Shown here piece by piece: positions 1 to 6,290 of a DNA stretch of 32,594 bases. The notes under the pieces are model-generated. The model ran no database searches and was not told the origin of the DNA. It saw nothing but the letters and a program-made list of their open reading frames with translations. Position numbers and translations under genes: made by a program. This DNA comes from Verrucomicrobiota bacterium (GTDB lineage Bacteria; Verrucomicrobiota; Verrucomicrobiia; Chthoniobacterales; UBA10450): positions 1 to 32,594 of the forward strand of contig QHNQ01000036.1 of NCBI GenBank assembly GCA_003218135.1, in the 5' to 3' direction. The stretch's first letter is position 1, and every line of letters starts with the position of its first letter.

Positions 1-1159
1 GGCGCAGAATTGCCGGGTCAATCAGATCGGCGCGATTGGAAGCCAGGATAATCACAACGTCGTTGAGCGAATCGATTCCGTCCATCTCTGAGCAGAACAT
101 CGGCACAAGCGTGGAAAGAATGTTCGAGTAACGCGACGCGCGGCGGGTGCCGAGAATCGATTCGGCCTCGTCAATAAACAGAAACGGCATGTAGCCTTCG
201 CTTTTCTTCTCGCGAGCGGTGGCAAAAATTTCGCGCACCATTCGCTCCGATTCGCCTACCCACATGTTGAGAATCTCGGGGCCTTTGACGTGCATGAAAT
301 ATTCGCACATCTCGGTTCGCGCTCTTTCCCGAAGCTGCTTCGTCAAATTATAAGCCGTCGCCTTTCCAATCAGTGTCTTTCCGCAACCCGGTGGACCGTA
401 AAGCAGAAAACCTTTCGGCGTGGCATGTTGAAACTTTTGGAAAAGATCCGGATGCAGCAGCGGTAGCTCGATGGCGTCCTTGATTGCCTGGAGCGCTGCT
501 TCCTGACCTCCAACCTTTTCCCACGGCAGCTCCGGCACCGTGTCTAGATAATGTTCGTGTGATTTCGTGCTCGAGAGCATCTCCAGCGCCATCCGGTAAT
601 TGGAGTCAACGCGAACTTCATCGCCTGATTTTAACGTCGAGTGAGCAAGGTCGGCAGAACGCTGCAGCACCATCGATTGCAATCCGTGCTCCGAGCCGAC
701 GCGCAATCGGTCTTTCCCAATTACCTCAGTGATTTTTGTCACCGGGCCGGCTGTCTCAAATCCGAGATCACCGACAATCACGAAAGCTTCATTGACGAGC
801 ACGCGTGTTCCTTTTTTCAATTTCGTGAGCGGAATACGGGGATCGATGTTGCAGTAGTAATCCGCGCCGCCAACTACGATGTGCGCCGTTTCCTTTGATG
901 TGGCGCCGAGAAACGTGCCAATCCGGTTCGCTGGCGAAGTTACTTTCTTAATGACTTCCTCGAGCTTCTCAATCATTCGACGCGCCTCGACCATTGTTTC
1001 CTGTTGATCGAAAATCTGCGGTCGCAGCTCTAACAGGTCGCGCCGAACGGGATCGCCCGGCGGCAGCGAGGAAATGACTCGATCGAATGCGTCGATGAGA
1101 TTGTCCGGACCCGAGTCCCCAACCCCGTCCTGAAGTCCCTCGCTGCGCTTGTCGCTCAT
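1..1159 (-). CDS. arc: ARC/Mpa-type proteasome-associated AAA ATPase (3' end beyond window)
   Basis: The first 386 codons are present and the gene runs off the left edge. A helical, coiled-coil-prone stretch (about residues 45-75) is followed by an OB-fold region (about 77-190) and then one AAA module. The AAA module has Walker A GPPGCGKT (255-262), Walker B FLFIDE (326-331) and sensor-1 asparagine in ASNR (about 375). This order, and the absence of a second AAA module so far, matches the bacterial proteasomal ATPase family (ARC/Mpa) rather than FtsH or ClpB. Family members form hexameric rings that unfold tagged proteins and feed them to the 20S proteasome in the cytoplasm. About 130-200 C-terminal residues are missing, including the tail that would dock on the proteasome. 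The ATG at 1159 gives a typical hydrophilic N-terminus. The family call is firm; whether a proteasome or tagging genes lie to the left cannot be seen. Confidence 0.88.
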   Translation of the reverse strand, partial: MSDKRSEGLQDGVGDSGPDNLIDAFDRVISSLPPGDPVRRDLLELRPQIFDQQETMVEARRMIEKLEEVIKKVTSPANRIGTFLGATSKETAHIVVGGADYYCNIDPRIPLTKLKKGTRVLVNEAFVIVGDLGFETAGPVTKITEVIGKDRLRVGSEHGLQSMVLQRSADLAHSTLKSGDEVRVDSNYRMALEMLSSTKSHEHYLDTVPELPWEKVGGQEAALQAIKDAIELPLLHPDLFQKFQHATPKGFLLYGPPGCGKTLIGKATAYNLTKQLRERARTEMCEYFMHVKGPEILNMWVGESERMVREIFATAREKKSEGYMPFLFIDEAESILGTRRASRYSNILSTLVPMFCSEMDGIDSLNDVVIILASNRADLIDPAILR

Positions 1160-1345
1160 TTATGGTTTGGGTCAATCCGCCGAACCAAGTTTCACTATAG
1201 CTTTATAAAGGCGCATTCGCAATTGTTCGACGCCACCGTCATACAAAATGTTCAACCAACCGCGACCGTAAAGGTCGCGCGTGGGTTGGACTGAGCACGC
1301 GAGTTGCAGTAAATCGGCCACGCCGCTAACGTTCGTTTCTCATCG

Positions 1346-1419
1346 GGAGCCTTAGCTCAATTGGTTAGAGCGCCGCCCTGTCACGGCGGAGGTTGCGGGT
1401 TCGAGCCCCGTAGGCTCCG
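1346..1419 (+). tRNA. tRNA-Asp (GTC)
   Basis: A full 74-base cloverleaf is visible. The 7-bp acceptor stem pairs GGAGCCT with AGGCTCC, the D arm is AGCTCAATTGGTTAGAGC, the anticodon stem is CCGCC/GGCGG around loop CTGTCAC with anticodon GTC, and the T arm is GCGGGTTCGAGCCCCGT. The discriminator base is G, as expected for tRNA-Asp. CCA is not encoded. Confidence 0.97.
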
Positions 1420-1432
1420 GATTCCGCAGACA

Positions 1433-1480
1433 TCAGCGTCGCATGATGTGAATGGCAAGAATACGGCCCTGATGACGCGC
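1433..1480 (-). pseudogene. 3' remnant of a paralogue of the neighbouring 108-residue gene
   Basis: Read on the minus strand, these 48 bases encode [15 protein letters not shown] and a stop. This matches the last 15 residues and stop of the intact gene ending at 1535, with one amino-acid change (S to G). The other base differences fall at synonymous positions, so the copy appears to have evolved as a coding sequence before losing its 5' part. It ends exactly where a dispersed GC-rich repeat begins (1480), suggesting a repeat-associated deletion. It lies 13 bases after tRNA-Asp. Confidence 0.7.
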
Positions 1481-1506
1481 CCGCCTTCGCTAAAACTACG
1501 GCGTGG
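1480..1506. repeat. Dispersed CGCCTTCGC...ACGGCG repeat, copy 1
   Basis: CCCGCCTTCGC, a short variable centre, then CTACGGCG. The same pattern recurs at 14585-14610 and 17386-17414. The outer CCGCC and GGCG parts can pair as a hairpin. Confidence 0.6.
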
Positions 1507-1534
1507 CAAGAGCCTGGGAAGGAGGGACCGCCAA

Positions 1535-1861
1535 TCACCTTCGCATAATGTGGATGGCTAAAATCCTACTCTGATGGCGCGCGAGCAAATAAACGACAAA
1601 ATCGCCAATGATTGAGTTGGGTTTGTTGCCGAGCTTTGTCACAACGCGACAGATGAGCGTTCTGCTGCGCGCATGCCACTCCAAATTGATCGCTCCGGAA
1701 ACGTCCCGGGCGCTGTGTATCTTTGCCCAGCCATGCGGACGTCCGGGTTGTTTGGCCCAAATTTTGATGAACCCAAATTTCTGCTCCAACTGCGGATCAC
1801 TCATGATCTTGGCGCGCAACGATTCGCGACCGGTCGCGATTACCTGGATCACGGTTTGCAT
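1535..1861 (-). CDS. Conserved hypothetical protein, 108 aa
   Basis: This is a small cytoplasmic-looking protein without signal peptide or membrane segment. It reads as a real globular protein, with [20 protein letters not shown] in the middle and a basic C-terminus ending in HIMRR. I recognise it only as a recurrent uncharacterised protein type of soil Verrucomicrobiota and cannot give a function. The start is the ATG at 1861; the upstream Shine-Dalgarno is weak (GGTG). Support for its being real comes from the 3' remnant of a paralogue at 1433-1480, where most base changes are synonymous. It is preceded by a palindromic repeat (1929-1977) and the GNAT gene on the same strand. Confidence 0.75.
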   Translation of the reverse strand: MQTVIQVIATGRESLRAKIMSDPQLEQKFGFIKIWAKQPGRPHGWAKIHSARDVSGAINLEWHARSRTLICRVVTKLGNKPNSIIGDFVVYLLARHQSRILAIHIMRR

Positions 1862-1928
1862 TTACGTTAGATTCACCAAGAAATCGTTCGCTTTGCAACG
1901 TTTGTTTGATGTGAAGAGAGGCGCGCGA

Positions 1929-1977
1929 GGAGCGGCGGTCTCCAGTCCGCCGCCGGGCAATCCAGAGATCGCCCCTG
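1929..1977. repeat. REPIN-like palindrome pair
   Basis: A GGAG head is followed by a perfect CGGCGG/CCGCCG stem (1933-1938 with 1947-1952). A second, opposite hairpin follows, in which GGCAATC pairs with GATCGCC (one wobble). It lies between the GNAT gene and the 108-residue gene. The left half strongly resembles the element inside the membrane-protein gene at 10761-10829. Confidence 0.65.
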
Positions 1978-2007
1978 CTTGGTTTCATGCAGACACGATT
2001 TCCCGCG

Positions 2008-2496
2008 TCACGGGAGCAGCGAACGGAACAACATATACACATCGACGTATCCTTTTTCCGGATGCCGAAAAGCGCCGGGCAAAGTGCCAACGATTTCAAA
2101 GCCGAGTTCCTGCCATAGACGGATCGCAGGGGTGTTCGTCGAAATCACATAATTGAATTGCATGGCGCGAAAACCGCTCTGGCGCGCTTCGTGCAAGCAA
2201 TGGACGGCCATTGTGCGTCCAACTCCTGTCCCCTGTGCGTCTGATGCGACCATGAAAGCAGCATTGGCGACGTGAGAGCCGGGACCGAGCTGATTCGGTC
2301 TTAGAATGTAAGTGCCGACAACGCGCCCATTTTTTTCTGCGACGTACGTGCGCGTATCGGCGCGAAACCAATAAGCCAGCGCCTCCTCGCGCGACATTTT
2401 GGGATCGAGCGCGTAAGTGTCGCCGGCAGAGACGATCTCATGAAAAATTTTCCAGATCGCGTCGTGATCCGCGTTGGTTACTGCGCGGATTTTCAT
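2008..2496 (-). CDS. GNAT-family N-acetyltransferase
   Basis: The 162-residue protein has the length of a single GNAT domain. The acetyl-CoA-binding motif A is seen as DAQGTGVGRTM (about 87-97), preceded by the strand AAFMVAS and followed by a helix. The C-terminal block STNTPAIRLWQELGFEIVGTLPGAF is typical of acetyltransferases of the phosphinothricin/RimI-like type. It would transfer an acetyl group from acetyl-CoA to an amine; the substrate cannot be predicted. The ATG at 2496 starts right at the first strand (MKIRAV); an in-frame TTG at 2505 would add three residues. It lies downstream of a REPIN-like repeat and reads the same way as the long minus-strand gene series, but the roughly 110-base gap argues against tight coupling. 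Confidence 0.9.
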   Translation of the reverse strand: MKIRAVTNADHDAIWKIFHEIVSAGDTYALDPKMSREEALAYWFRADTRTYVAEKNGRVVGTYILRPNQLGPGSHVANAAFMVASDAQGTGVGRTMAVHCLHEARQSGFRAMQFNYVISTNTPAIRLWQELGFEIVGTLPGAFRHPEKGYVDVYMLFRSLLP

Positions 2497-2525
2497 TGTT
2501 AACAATCGACTGTAAACCTAATCGT

Positions 2526-2587
2526 TTGGAGTTCTGCGTCTACGCGGTCTGTGTGGGCGCGCGTGCCGCCTGAGGGCGGAACTCCAA
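2526..2587. repeat. REPIN-like palindrome pair
   Basis: Outer arms TTGGAGTTC (2526-2534) and GAACTCCAA (2579-2587) are perfect inverted repeats with GGAG heads. Each arm encloses a smaller hairpin: GCG-TCTA-CGC on the left and CCGCC-TGAG-GGCGG on the right. It lies between the GNAT gene and the 195-residue gene. Confidence 0.7.
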
Positions 2588-2607
2588 GCTTCGACCGATT
2601 GGACCTG

Positions 2608-3195
2608 CTAACAAAGTGCAAGCCACGCAGCAACGGCGGCGAATTTCTGTTCTGTTCGCCATGGCGTTTCCATTTCACGGCCAAAGTTTTGTATCTGACG
2701 GCGCACGTTTTGATCTGTTTGTTTGAGTTCCTCGACGGCGTGCGCGTACGCATGCCGCTCGATGACAACCTTCGTGCGGATCCGATGTGCCCGCAAAGAT
2801 TCCTCGAGTACAGAGCGAAATAACCGGCCCTCGAATGCGTGTGCGCGGATGTGCGGATTTGCGATCGAATCAGGATCAATCTGGCTGCCAACCACAAGAG
2901 CAGCGCGCCTGATCCTGAGATTTTGCCGCCGATAACCGGCGAGAAGTGTCGCGATCGATTGTTGCGCAATGCCTCGCACGACGTCTACGCGCTGATTGAT
3001 CTTTCTCGCGTCTCTTTCCAGTTTTCCCATTGCTGCGTGATACGGCTGTCGCGTTTCGGGATGCTGCGGGTCAGACAACTCGATCCGCCGAACATCGCAG
3101 AGCTGAGGCGACCGAGCTGTGCCCGTAAGCAGGACCGCAGCCGCCCAGCCGGATTTTACTCGGACGCCGAGAGCGGCAGCCCGCGGCTTCGTCAT
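2608..3195 (-). CDS. Conserved hypothetical protein, 195 aa, coupled to the TonB-C protein
   Basis: I do not recognise a named family. The protein begins MTKPRAAALGVRVKSGWAA, a strand-like N-terminus reminiscent of RNase H/actin-like folds (weak inference). A basic helical middle part and a strand ALVVGSQID follow; there is no signal peptide or membrane segment. The start at 3195 is chosen because its ATG overlaps the TGA of the upstream gene (ATGA), which implies translational coupling; an in-frame start further upstream (3255) would lie inside that gene. The C-terminal part is rich in Arg, Glu and Gln and probably helical. Confidence 0.75.
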   Translation of the reverse strand: MTKPRAAALGVRVKSGWAAAVLLTGTARSPQLCDVRRIELSDPQHPETRQPYHAAMGKLERDARKINQRVDVVRGIAQQSIATLLAGYRRQNLRIRRAALVVGSQIDPDSIANPHIRAHAFEGRLFRSVLEESLRAHRIRTKVVIERHAYAHAVEELKQTDQNVRRQIQNFGREMETPWRTEQKFAAVAAWLALC

Positions 3196-4310
3196 CGCGT
3201 CTGAAATGTCACAGGCACTGTCCCTTCCCATCCCTGGCTGGGGGCCGATTTCCAAGTCCGAAGCGTTTTCATCGCAGCCTGATCAAAGTACGGGTTGCCG
3301 GTGGATTTAACCACTTGGATATTGGTTACGTTTCCATTTGGATCGAAAGTTAAACGGAAGCGACCTGTCCCCGAAGCGCCCGGCAGAGACTGCCCCGGCG
3401 GAAAGGAGGGCGGAGGCGCAAAGATCAATCGCGGTTTCGGTGTTGACCTCGGAGTCGCGGTCGCTTCAGCCGTAGCCGACCAACGCGGCCGCACATCAGT
3501 CGGGACGCGAGACAAAAACGATTCGAGTGCGGCCGTAGAATGAGCGGTGGTCTTCTCACCAGCTGCTGTGACAACGCCAACGACTTCGCCGTTCTCAGTT
3601 ACAACGGGAGATCCGACCGAACTTCCAGGCGTCGCTCCCGTAATCTCCAAACGGTCGGACGCCTGCGCAGCAATCGTCATCTGACGAGCGTTGCCATCAT
3701 TTCCAGCCAGTGCGCTGCCGATCACTACAACGCCTACGCCCACCGGCGGATTGTCATTTTTGTTGAGATCGAGAAACCTCAAAAGCTTTGTGGGCTTCAC
3801 CTCGGCCTGCAGAACCGCGAGATCCAATTCTTTGGAAGCCCGGAGAATCCCGCTGACGTTGTAGATTCCGCCGTCCGCTGTTTTTGCGACAGCATTGACT
3901 CCGCCTTCAATTGCACGCGCTGTCGTAACGAATCTGCCGTCTGGCGAAATAAAAAAACCGCTCTCAGTTCGCAACAAGTTTCCCTTTGAATCAAATACCG
4001 TCACCCAAATCACAGCCGGCCTGACCCTGCTTTCGAGGTTCGCCAAATCGGACGACGGAGTTCGGCCAGCTTCGGCGCCGGGCGAAGCACTCGTGAAAGG
4101 CAAGGGAGTCGGCGATTGACGTACCGTTGTCGTCGGCGACCTCCCACCGCCGCGCGACTGCTGCCCGGGTGATCCAGAAGCAGTTTGGCCCGTCGATCTT
4201 TTCTCGCATGCCAAAGCGAGGAGGAACGCCAGCCAAAGTGCGCATCGAAGACTTAGCCGAAACTGCTTCAATTTGGAAATCACGCCAAAGCAGTGTCGGA
4301 CAAAAATCAC
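3192..4310 (-). CDS. Envelope protein: degenerate trypsin-like domain fused to a TonB C-terminal domain
   Basis: The 372-residue protein has a hydrophobic export segment (about 23-34) ending in LALAC, a possible lipobox with a non-ideal -3 position. A Pro/Ser/Thr-rich linker, a trypsin/HtrA-like fold (about 95-265), a second Pro-rich linker and a TonB_C domain (about 315-372, GRFRLTFDPNGNV...VPVTFQ) follow. The protease fold has lost two of three catalytic residues. The His position in the VTNAHV-type motif reads VTTARAI (Arg132) and the Ser position three before Pro235 is Val232; only Asp163 in ELDLAVL remains. It is therefore probably a binding or scaffold protein in the periplasm. The start is a GTG with no clear Shine-Dalgarno, so a later in-frame GTG (codon 10) is possible. 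Its stop overlaps the next start. Confidence 0.8.
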   Translation of the reverse strand: MIFVRHCFGVISKLKQFRLSLRCALWLAFLLALACEKRSTGQTASGSPGQQSRGGGRSPTTTVRQSPTPLPFTSASPGAEAGRTPSSDLANLESRVRPAVIWVTVFDSKGNLLRTESGFFISPDGRFVTTARAIEGGVNAVAKTADGGIYNVSGILRASKELDLAVLQAEVKPTKLLRFLDLNKNDNPPVGVGVVVIGSALAGNDGNARQMTIAAQASDRLEITGATPGSSVGSPVVTENGEVVGVVTAAGEKTTAHSTAALESFLSRVPTDVRPRWSATAEATATPRSTPKPRLIFAPPPSFPPGQSLPGASGTGRFRLTFDPNGNVTNIQVVKSTGNPYFDQAAMKTLRTWKSAPSQGWEGTVPVTFQTR

Positions 4311-4350
4311 AATTTAATCAAGCCGGCAAATCGAGCAGCACGCAAAATTT

Positions 4351-4500
4351 TTACCGCCGCTTGAAGTACTGAATGGCTTTCTCGTGTTTCTTTGCCTGCG
4401 CCTTTGTCCTGAATGTGCCGAGATTTCTTCGTCTGCCCGTTTTTGGATTTTTCTTTCGCGAATACAACCGGTACTTCCCTGATTTGAGTTTTCTGATCAT
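4351..4500 (-). CDS. Small basic conserved protein, 49 aa
   Basis: The sequence MIRKLKSGKYRLYSRKKN continues with a RRRNLGTF strand and ends HEKAIQYFKRR. It matches a small, widespread, very basic hypothetical protein type (KSGKYRLYSRKK...NLGTF...A..HE.A.QYFK) found in many bacteria. The charge suggests nucleic-acid binding, but no function is established. The ATG at 4500 is preceded by only a weak GATAGAG. It stands alone between the DoxX-like gene and the TonB-C gene. Confidence 0.8.
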   Translation of the reverse strand: MIRKLKSGKYRLYSRKKNPKTGRRRNLGTFRTKAQAKKHEKAIQYFKRR

Positions 4501-4544
4501 CTCTATCGAGTATTCGCAGATGAAACGGACCCTTCGGGTTGAAT

Positions 4545-4603
4545 TGTAGAGCGACCGCTTCGGTTGCCGAATTAAGAGAGCTAGGCGGAGCGCCTGCCCT
4601 ACA
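4545..4603. repeat. REPIN-like palindrome pair with TGTAG/CTACA ends
   Basis: The left end TGTAG is followed by a GCGACCG/CGGTTGC hairpin. The right end is an AGGCG-GAG-CGCCT hairpin followed by CTACA, the same head inverted. The CTA of the right head (4599-4601) is the stop codon of the DoxX-like gene. Confidence 0.75.
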
Positions 4604-5108
4604 AAGGCTTGGTCAAACGATTCGAGACCCAAAGCACCACCAGCGCAGCGATAATTGCGAGATTCGTCGCCAGGTGTGCAGGGAAGCTCCAGTGCTGGCT
4701 GGCATGACCAAAACAGCCACACGTGATGTCGAGCCCGCGAACTTTTGCCGCGGTAGTCGCGAGCGTGAAGACCAGAATCAGAGCCATAAGGATGGAGAGT
4801 GCGCCGCGATAGAAGTAGCGAACAATTAGCGCGAGACCGCAGAAAATCTCCAGCCACGGCAAATAGAAAGCCAGTGCGACACTGATGGGCCATGGTAGAA
4901 TTTTGTAATTATCAATGTCGTTCGCGAACTGAACCGGATCGAGTGCTTTGATCGAACCAGCGTAAATGAAAATTCCGGCGACGACGAAGTCGAGAATTCG
5001 CCAGAGCAAACGCCAAACGTCCAACGCTGAACGCCCAACGGCCAGTGTTGAATCTTCCGTCCGTTCGGTGTTCGGCGTTGCGAGTTGAACGTTGGGCGTT
5101 TTGTTCAT
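4599..5108 (-). CDS. DoxX/MauE-like membrane protein
   Basis: The 169-residue protein has about four membrane segments, beginning FVVAGIFIYAGSIKALDP, the signature opening of the DoxX/MauE superfamily. A CGCFG motif follows the third segment. Such proteins are linked to membrane redox or disulfide chemistry; MauE acts in cysteine tryptophylquinone enzyme maturation, but the role here is not known. The ATG at 5108 overlaps the TGA of the rhodanese gene (ATGA). The first ~30 residues are unlike the family: they are encoded by a GTTGAACG-like dispersed repeat (5009-5100) and look like a recent extension. The stop codon is supplied by a palindromic repeat head. Confidence 0.85.
   Translation of the reverse strand: MNKTPNVQLATPNTERTEDSTLAVGRSALDVWRLLWRILDFVVAGIFIYAGSIKALDPVQFANDIDNYKILPWPISVALAFYLPWLEIFCGLALIVRYFYRGALSILMALILVFTLATTAAKVRGLDITCGCFGHASQHWSFPAHLATNLAIIAALVVLWVSNRLTKPL
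5009..5100. repeat. GTTGRRCGTT-type minisatellite inside the DoxX-like gene start
   Basis: Several degenerate units of the form AACGYYCAACG or GTTGRRCGTT occur in succession, including CGTCCAACGCTGAACGCCCA and GTTGAACGTTGGGCGTT. A short relative is at 17317-17340. It encodes most of the atypical N-terminus of the protein. Confidence 0.6.
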
Positions 5109-5530
5109 TTCTGTTTGAGCCAAGCCTCCCATCCGCCTTCGAGTACGAAAACGTCAGGAAGCTGCGCTTCTTTGCGCAAGCGCCGGGCAACTTCGCGGCT
5201 GGCATTACAACTTAGACTGCTGCAATAGACCACCACCTTTTTGCCGAGCGACCAGGCCGCCAAAAATTGCGGCAGCAATTCATTCCACCGGTCTTCGTTT
5301 AACGATAGCGCTCCGGGAACGTGATCGTGCGCGAACTCCTCGTCCGGCCGGGCATCGATCCAGATAGCGTTTTGACCCCAGGCTCGCGCCTGATCGACGT
5401 TAACCGATTCCGACGGCGGAATGGTCGAGCGCCATGAGATTTTGTCCTGAAAATAAATCGCCTCGCCAGCCGCCGGGAGAAGCGCCAGCACCGCCAGCAT
5501 AATCGCTTGACGTGTCAGTGAGAATTTCAC
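5105..5530 (-). CDS. Exported rhodanese-like domain protein
   Basis: The 141-residue protein has a hydrophobic N-terminal export segment (about 8-24, AIMLAVLALLPAAGEA) followed by one rhodanese domain. Recognisable parts are IWIDARPDEEFAHDHVPGAL (about 57-75), the active-site strand VVVYCSSLSC with Cys103, and LEGGWEAW near the end. Rhodanese-type cysteines carry a persulfide or take part in thiol redox reactions; the exported location suggests envelope thiol chemistry. The start is a GTG at 5530, since the next ATG (codon 11) would cut off part of the export signal. It is coupled to the DoxX-like gene, and the pair plausibly forms a redox module. Confidence 0.88.
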   Translation of the reverse strand: MKFSLTRQAIMLAVLALLPAAGEAIYFQDKISWRSTIPPSESVNVDQARAWGQNAIWIDARPDEEFAHDHVPGALSLNEDRWNELLPQFLAAWSLGKKVVVYCSSLSCNASREVARRLRKEAQLPDVFVLEGGWEAWLKQK

Positions 5531-5540
5531 GGGCGGCGAC

Positions 5541-5599
5541 TTGGGAAGCGCGGTGACATGTCACCGCGTTCAAAGCACGGACATGTCCGCACACTCCAA
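5541..5599. repeat. Paired ACATGT-centred palindromes (REPIN-like)
   Basis: A perfect 20-base palindrome CGCGGTGACATGTCACCGCG (5549-5568) is followed ten bases later by a 12-base palindrome CGGACATGTCCG (5578-5589). On the minus strand the right one is preceded by GGAG (5594-5597). It separates the DUF1573 gene from the rhodanese gene. Confidence 0.65.
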
Positions 5600-5630
5600 A
5601 CGGCCGATTGCGGAATCAAAATGTCGCTCG

Positions 5631-6290
5631 TTATTGAACGGTCGGCGCATTCGTGATGCGCGCCGTCGCGTAAAATACCTTCTGTGAGTCGTCCGGCTGA
5701 ATCGTCAGCGTCGAAGCAATAAGGTTCTTCGTCTCCTGAGGTTGGACATCGATTTGGAACTCGCCGTTGCCCTTCTCCTCGACTTTGGTTTGGAAATCGG
5801 GACTCGATGACGTCACCTTGATATGCTTCACCGTAAACTCCTTGCCCACCTTGACCGTGATCGTTTTCGCGTCCGGCTTGTCACCTTGTTTCCAGAAAAC
5901 AAATGTCGGGTTGATCTCCAATTGCTGCGGAATGACCGTCTTGAGAGTCAGCACGGTCTTTTGATTCGCGGCCTCGTCAGTTTCCACCGTCACAGTTTTA
6001 ATCTGCGTGCCGGTGCGGTCGCCAATGTTGAATGTGGCCGTAATCTCGCCTTTGTCACCAGGCGGCACTTCGTCCTTCTGCGTTTGTGCCGTGGTGCAAC
6101 CGCATGACGCGTGAACAGATTTGAAGTGGACCGGTGTCTTGCCGGTATTTTGATATTTGAAATGGCCAACGGCCTGTTTATCGGCAGGCGTCGGGTGCAG
6201 CTCGACGCTGGTCTGCTCCCATTTCAATTCGGCGCGTGCGCTAAGGCTAATGATGATCGACAGGGCAAAAGCAACGATATGTGTTTTCAT
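5631..6290 (-). CDS. Secreted DUF1573-family protein
   Basis: The 219-residue protein has a signal peptide (1-20, cleavage after SARA). Its first domain has the hallmark of DUF1573: the repeated Ig-like strand pattern FKYQNTGKTPVHFKSVHASCGCTTAQ, with a CGC pair at about 63-65, then VPPGDKGEITATFN. A second beta-rich half (about 110-215) resembles a further Ig-like domain. The family is extracytoplasmic with no assigned biochemical role; the CGC pair suggests a disulfide or metal site. The ATG at 6290 overlaps the rfbD stop (ATGA), so the two are probably translated together. Confidence 0.9.
   Translation of the reverse strand: MKTHIVAFALSIIISLSARAELKWEQTSVELHPTPADKQAVGHFKYQNTGKTPVHFKSVHASCGCTTAQTQKDEVPPGDKGEITATFNIGDRTGTQIKTVTVETDEAANQKTVLTLKTVIPQQLEINPTFVFWKQGDKPDAKTITVKVGKEFTVKHIKVTSSSPDFQTKVEEKGNGEFQIDVQPQETKNLIASTLTIQPDDSQKVFYATARITNAPTVQ

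Noticed and set aside
1608-2156. 182-codon open frame on the plus strand
   Set aside because: It lies opposite the 108-residue gene and the GNAT gene, has no domain character, and runs through a palindromic repeat.
3540-3989. 149-codon plus-strand frame opposite the TonB-C gene
   Set aside because: The minus strand has a clear domain structure; the plus frame is Arg/Ser/Cys-rich and looks like the antisense shadow.
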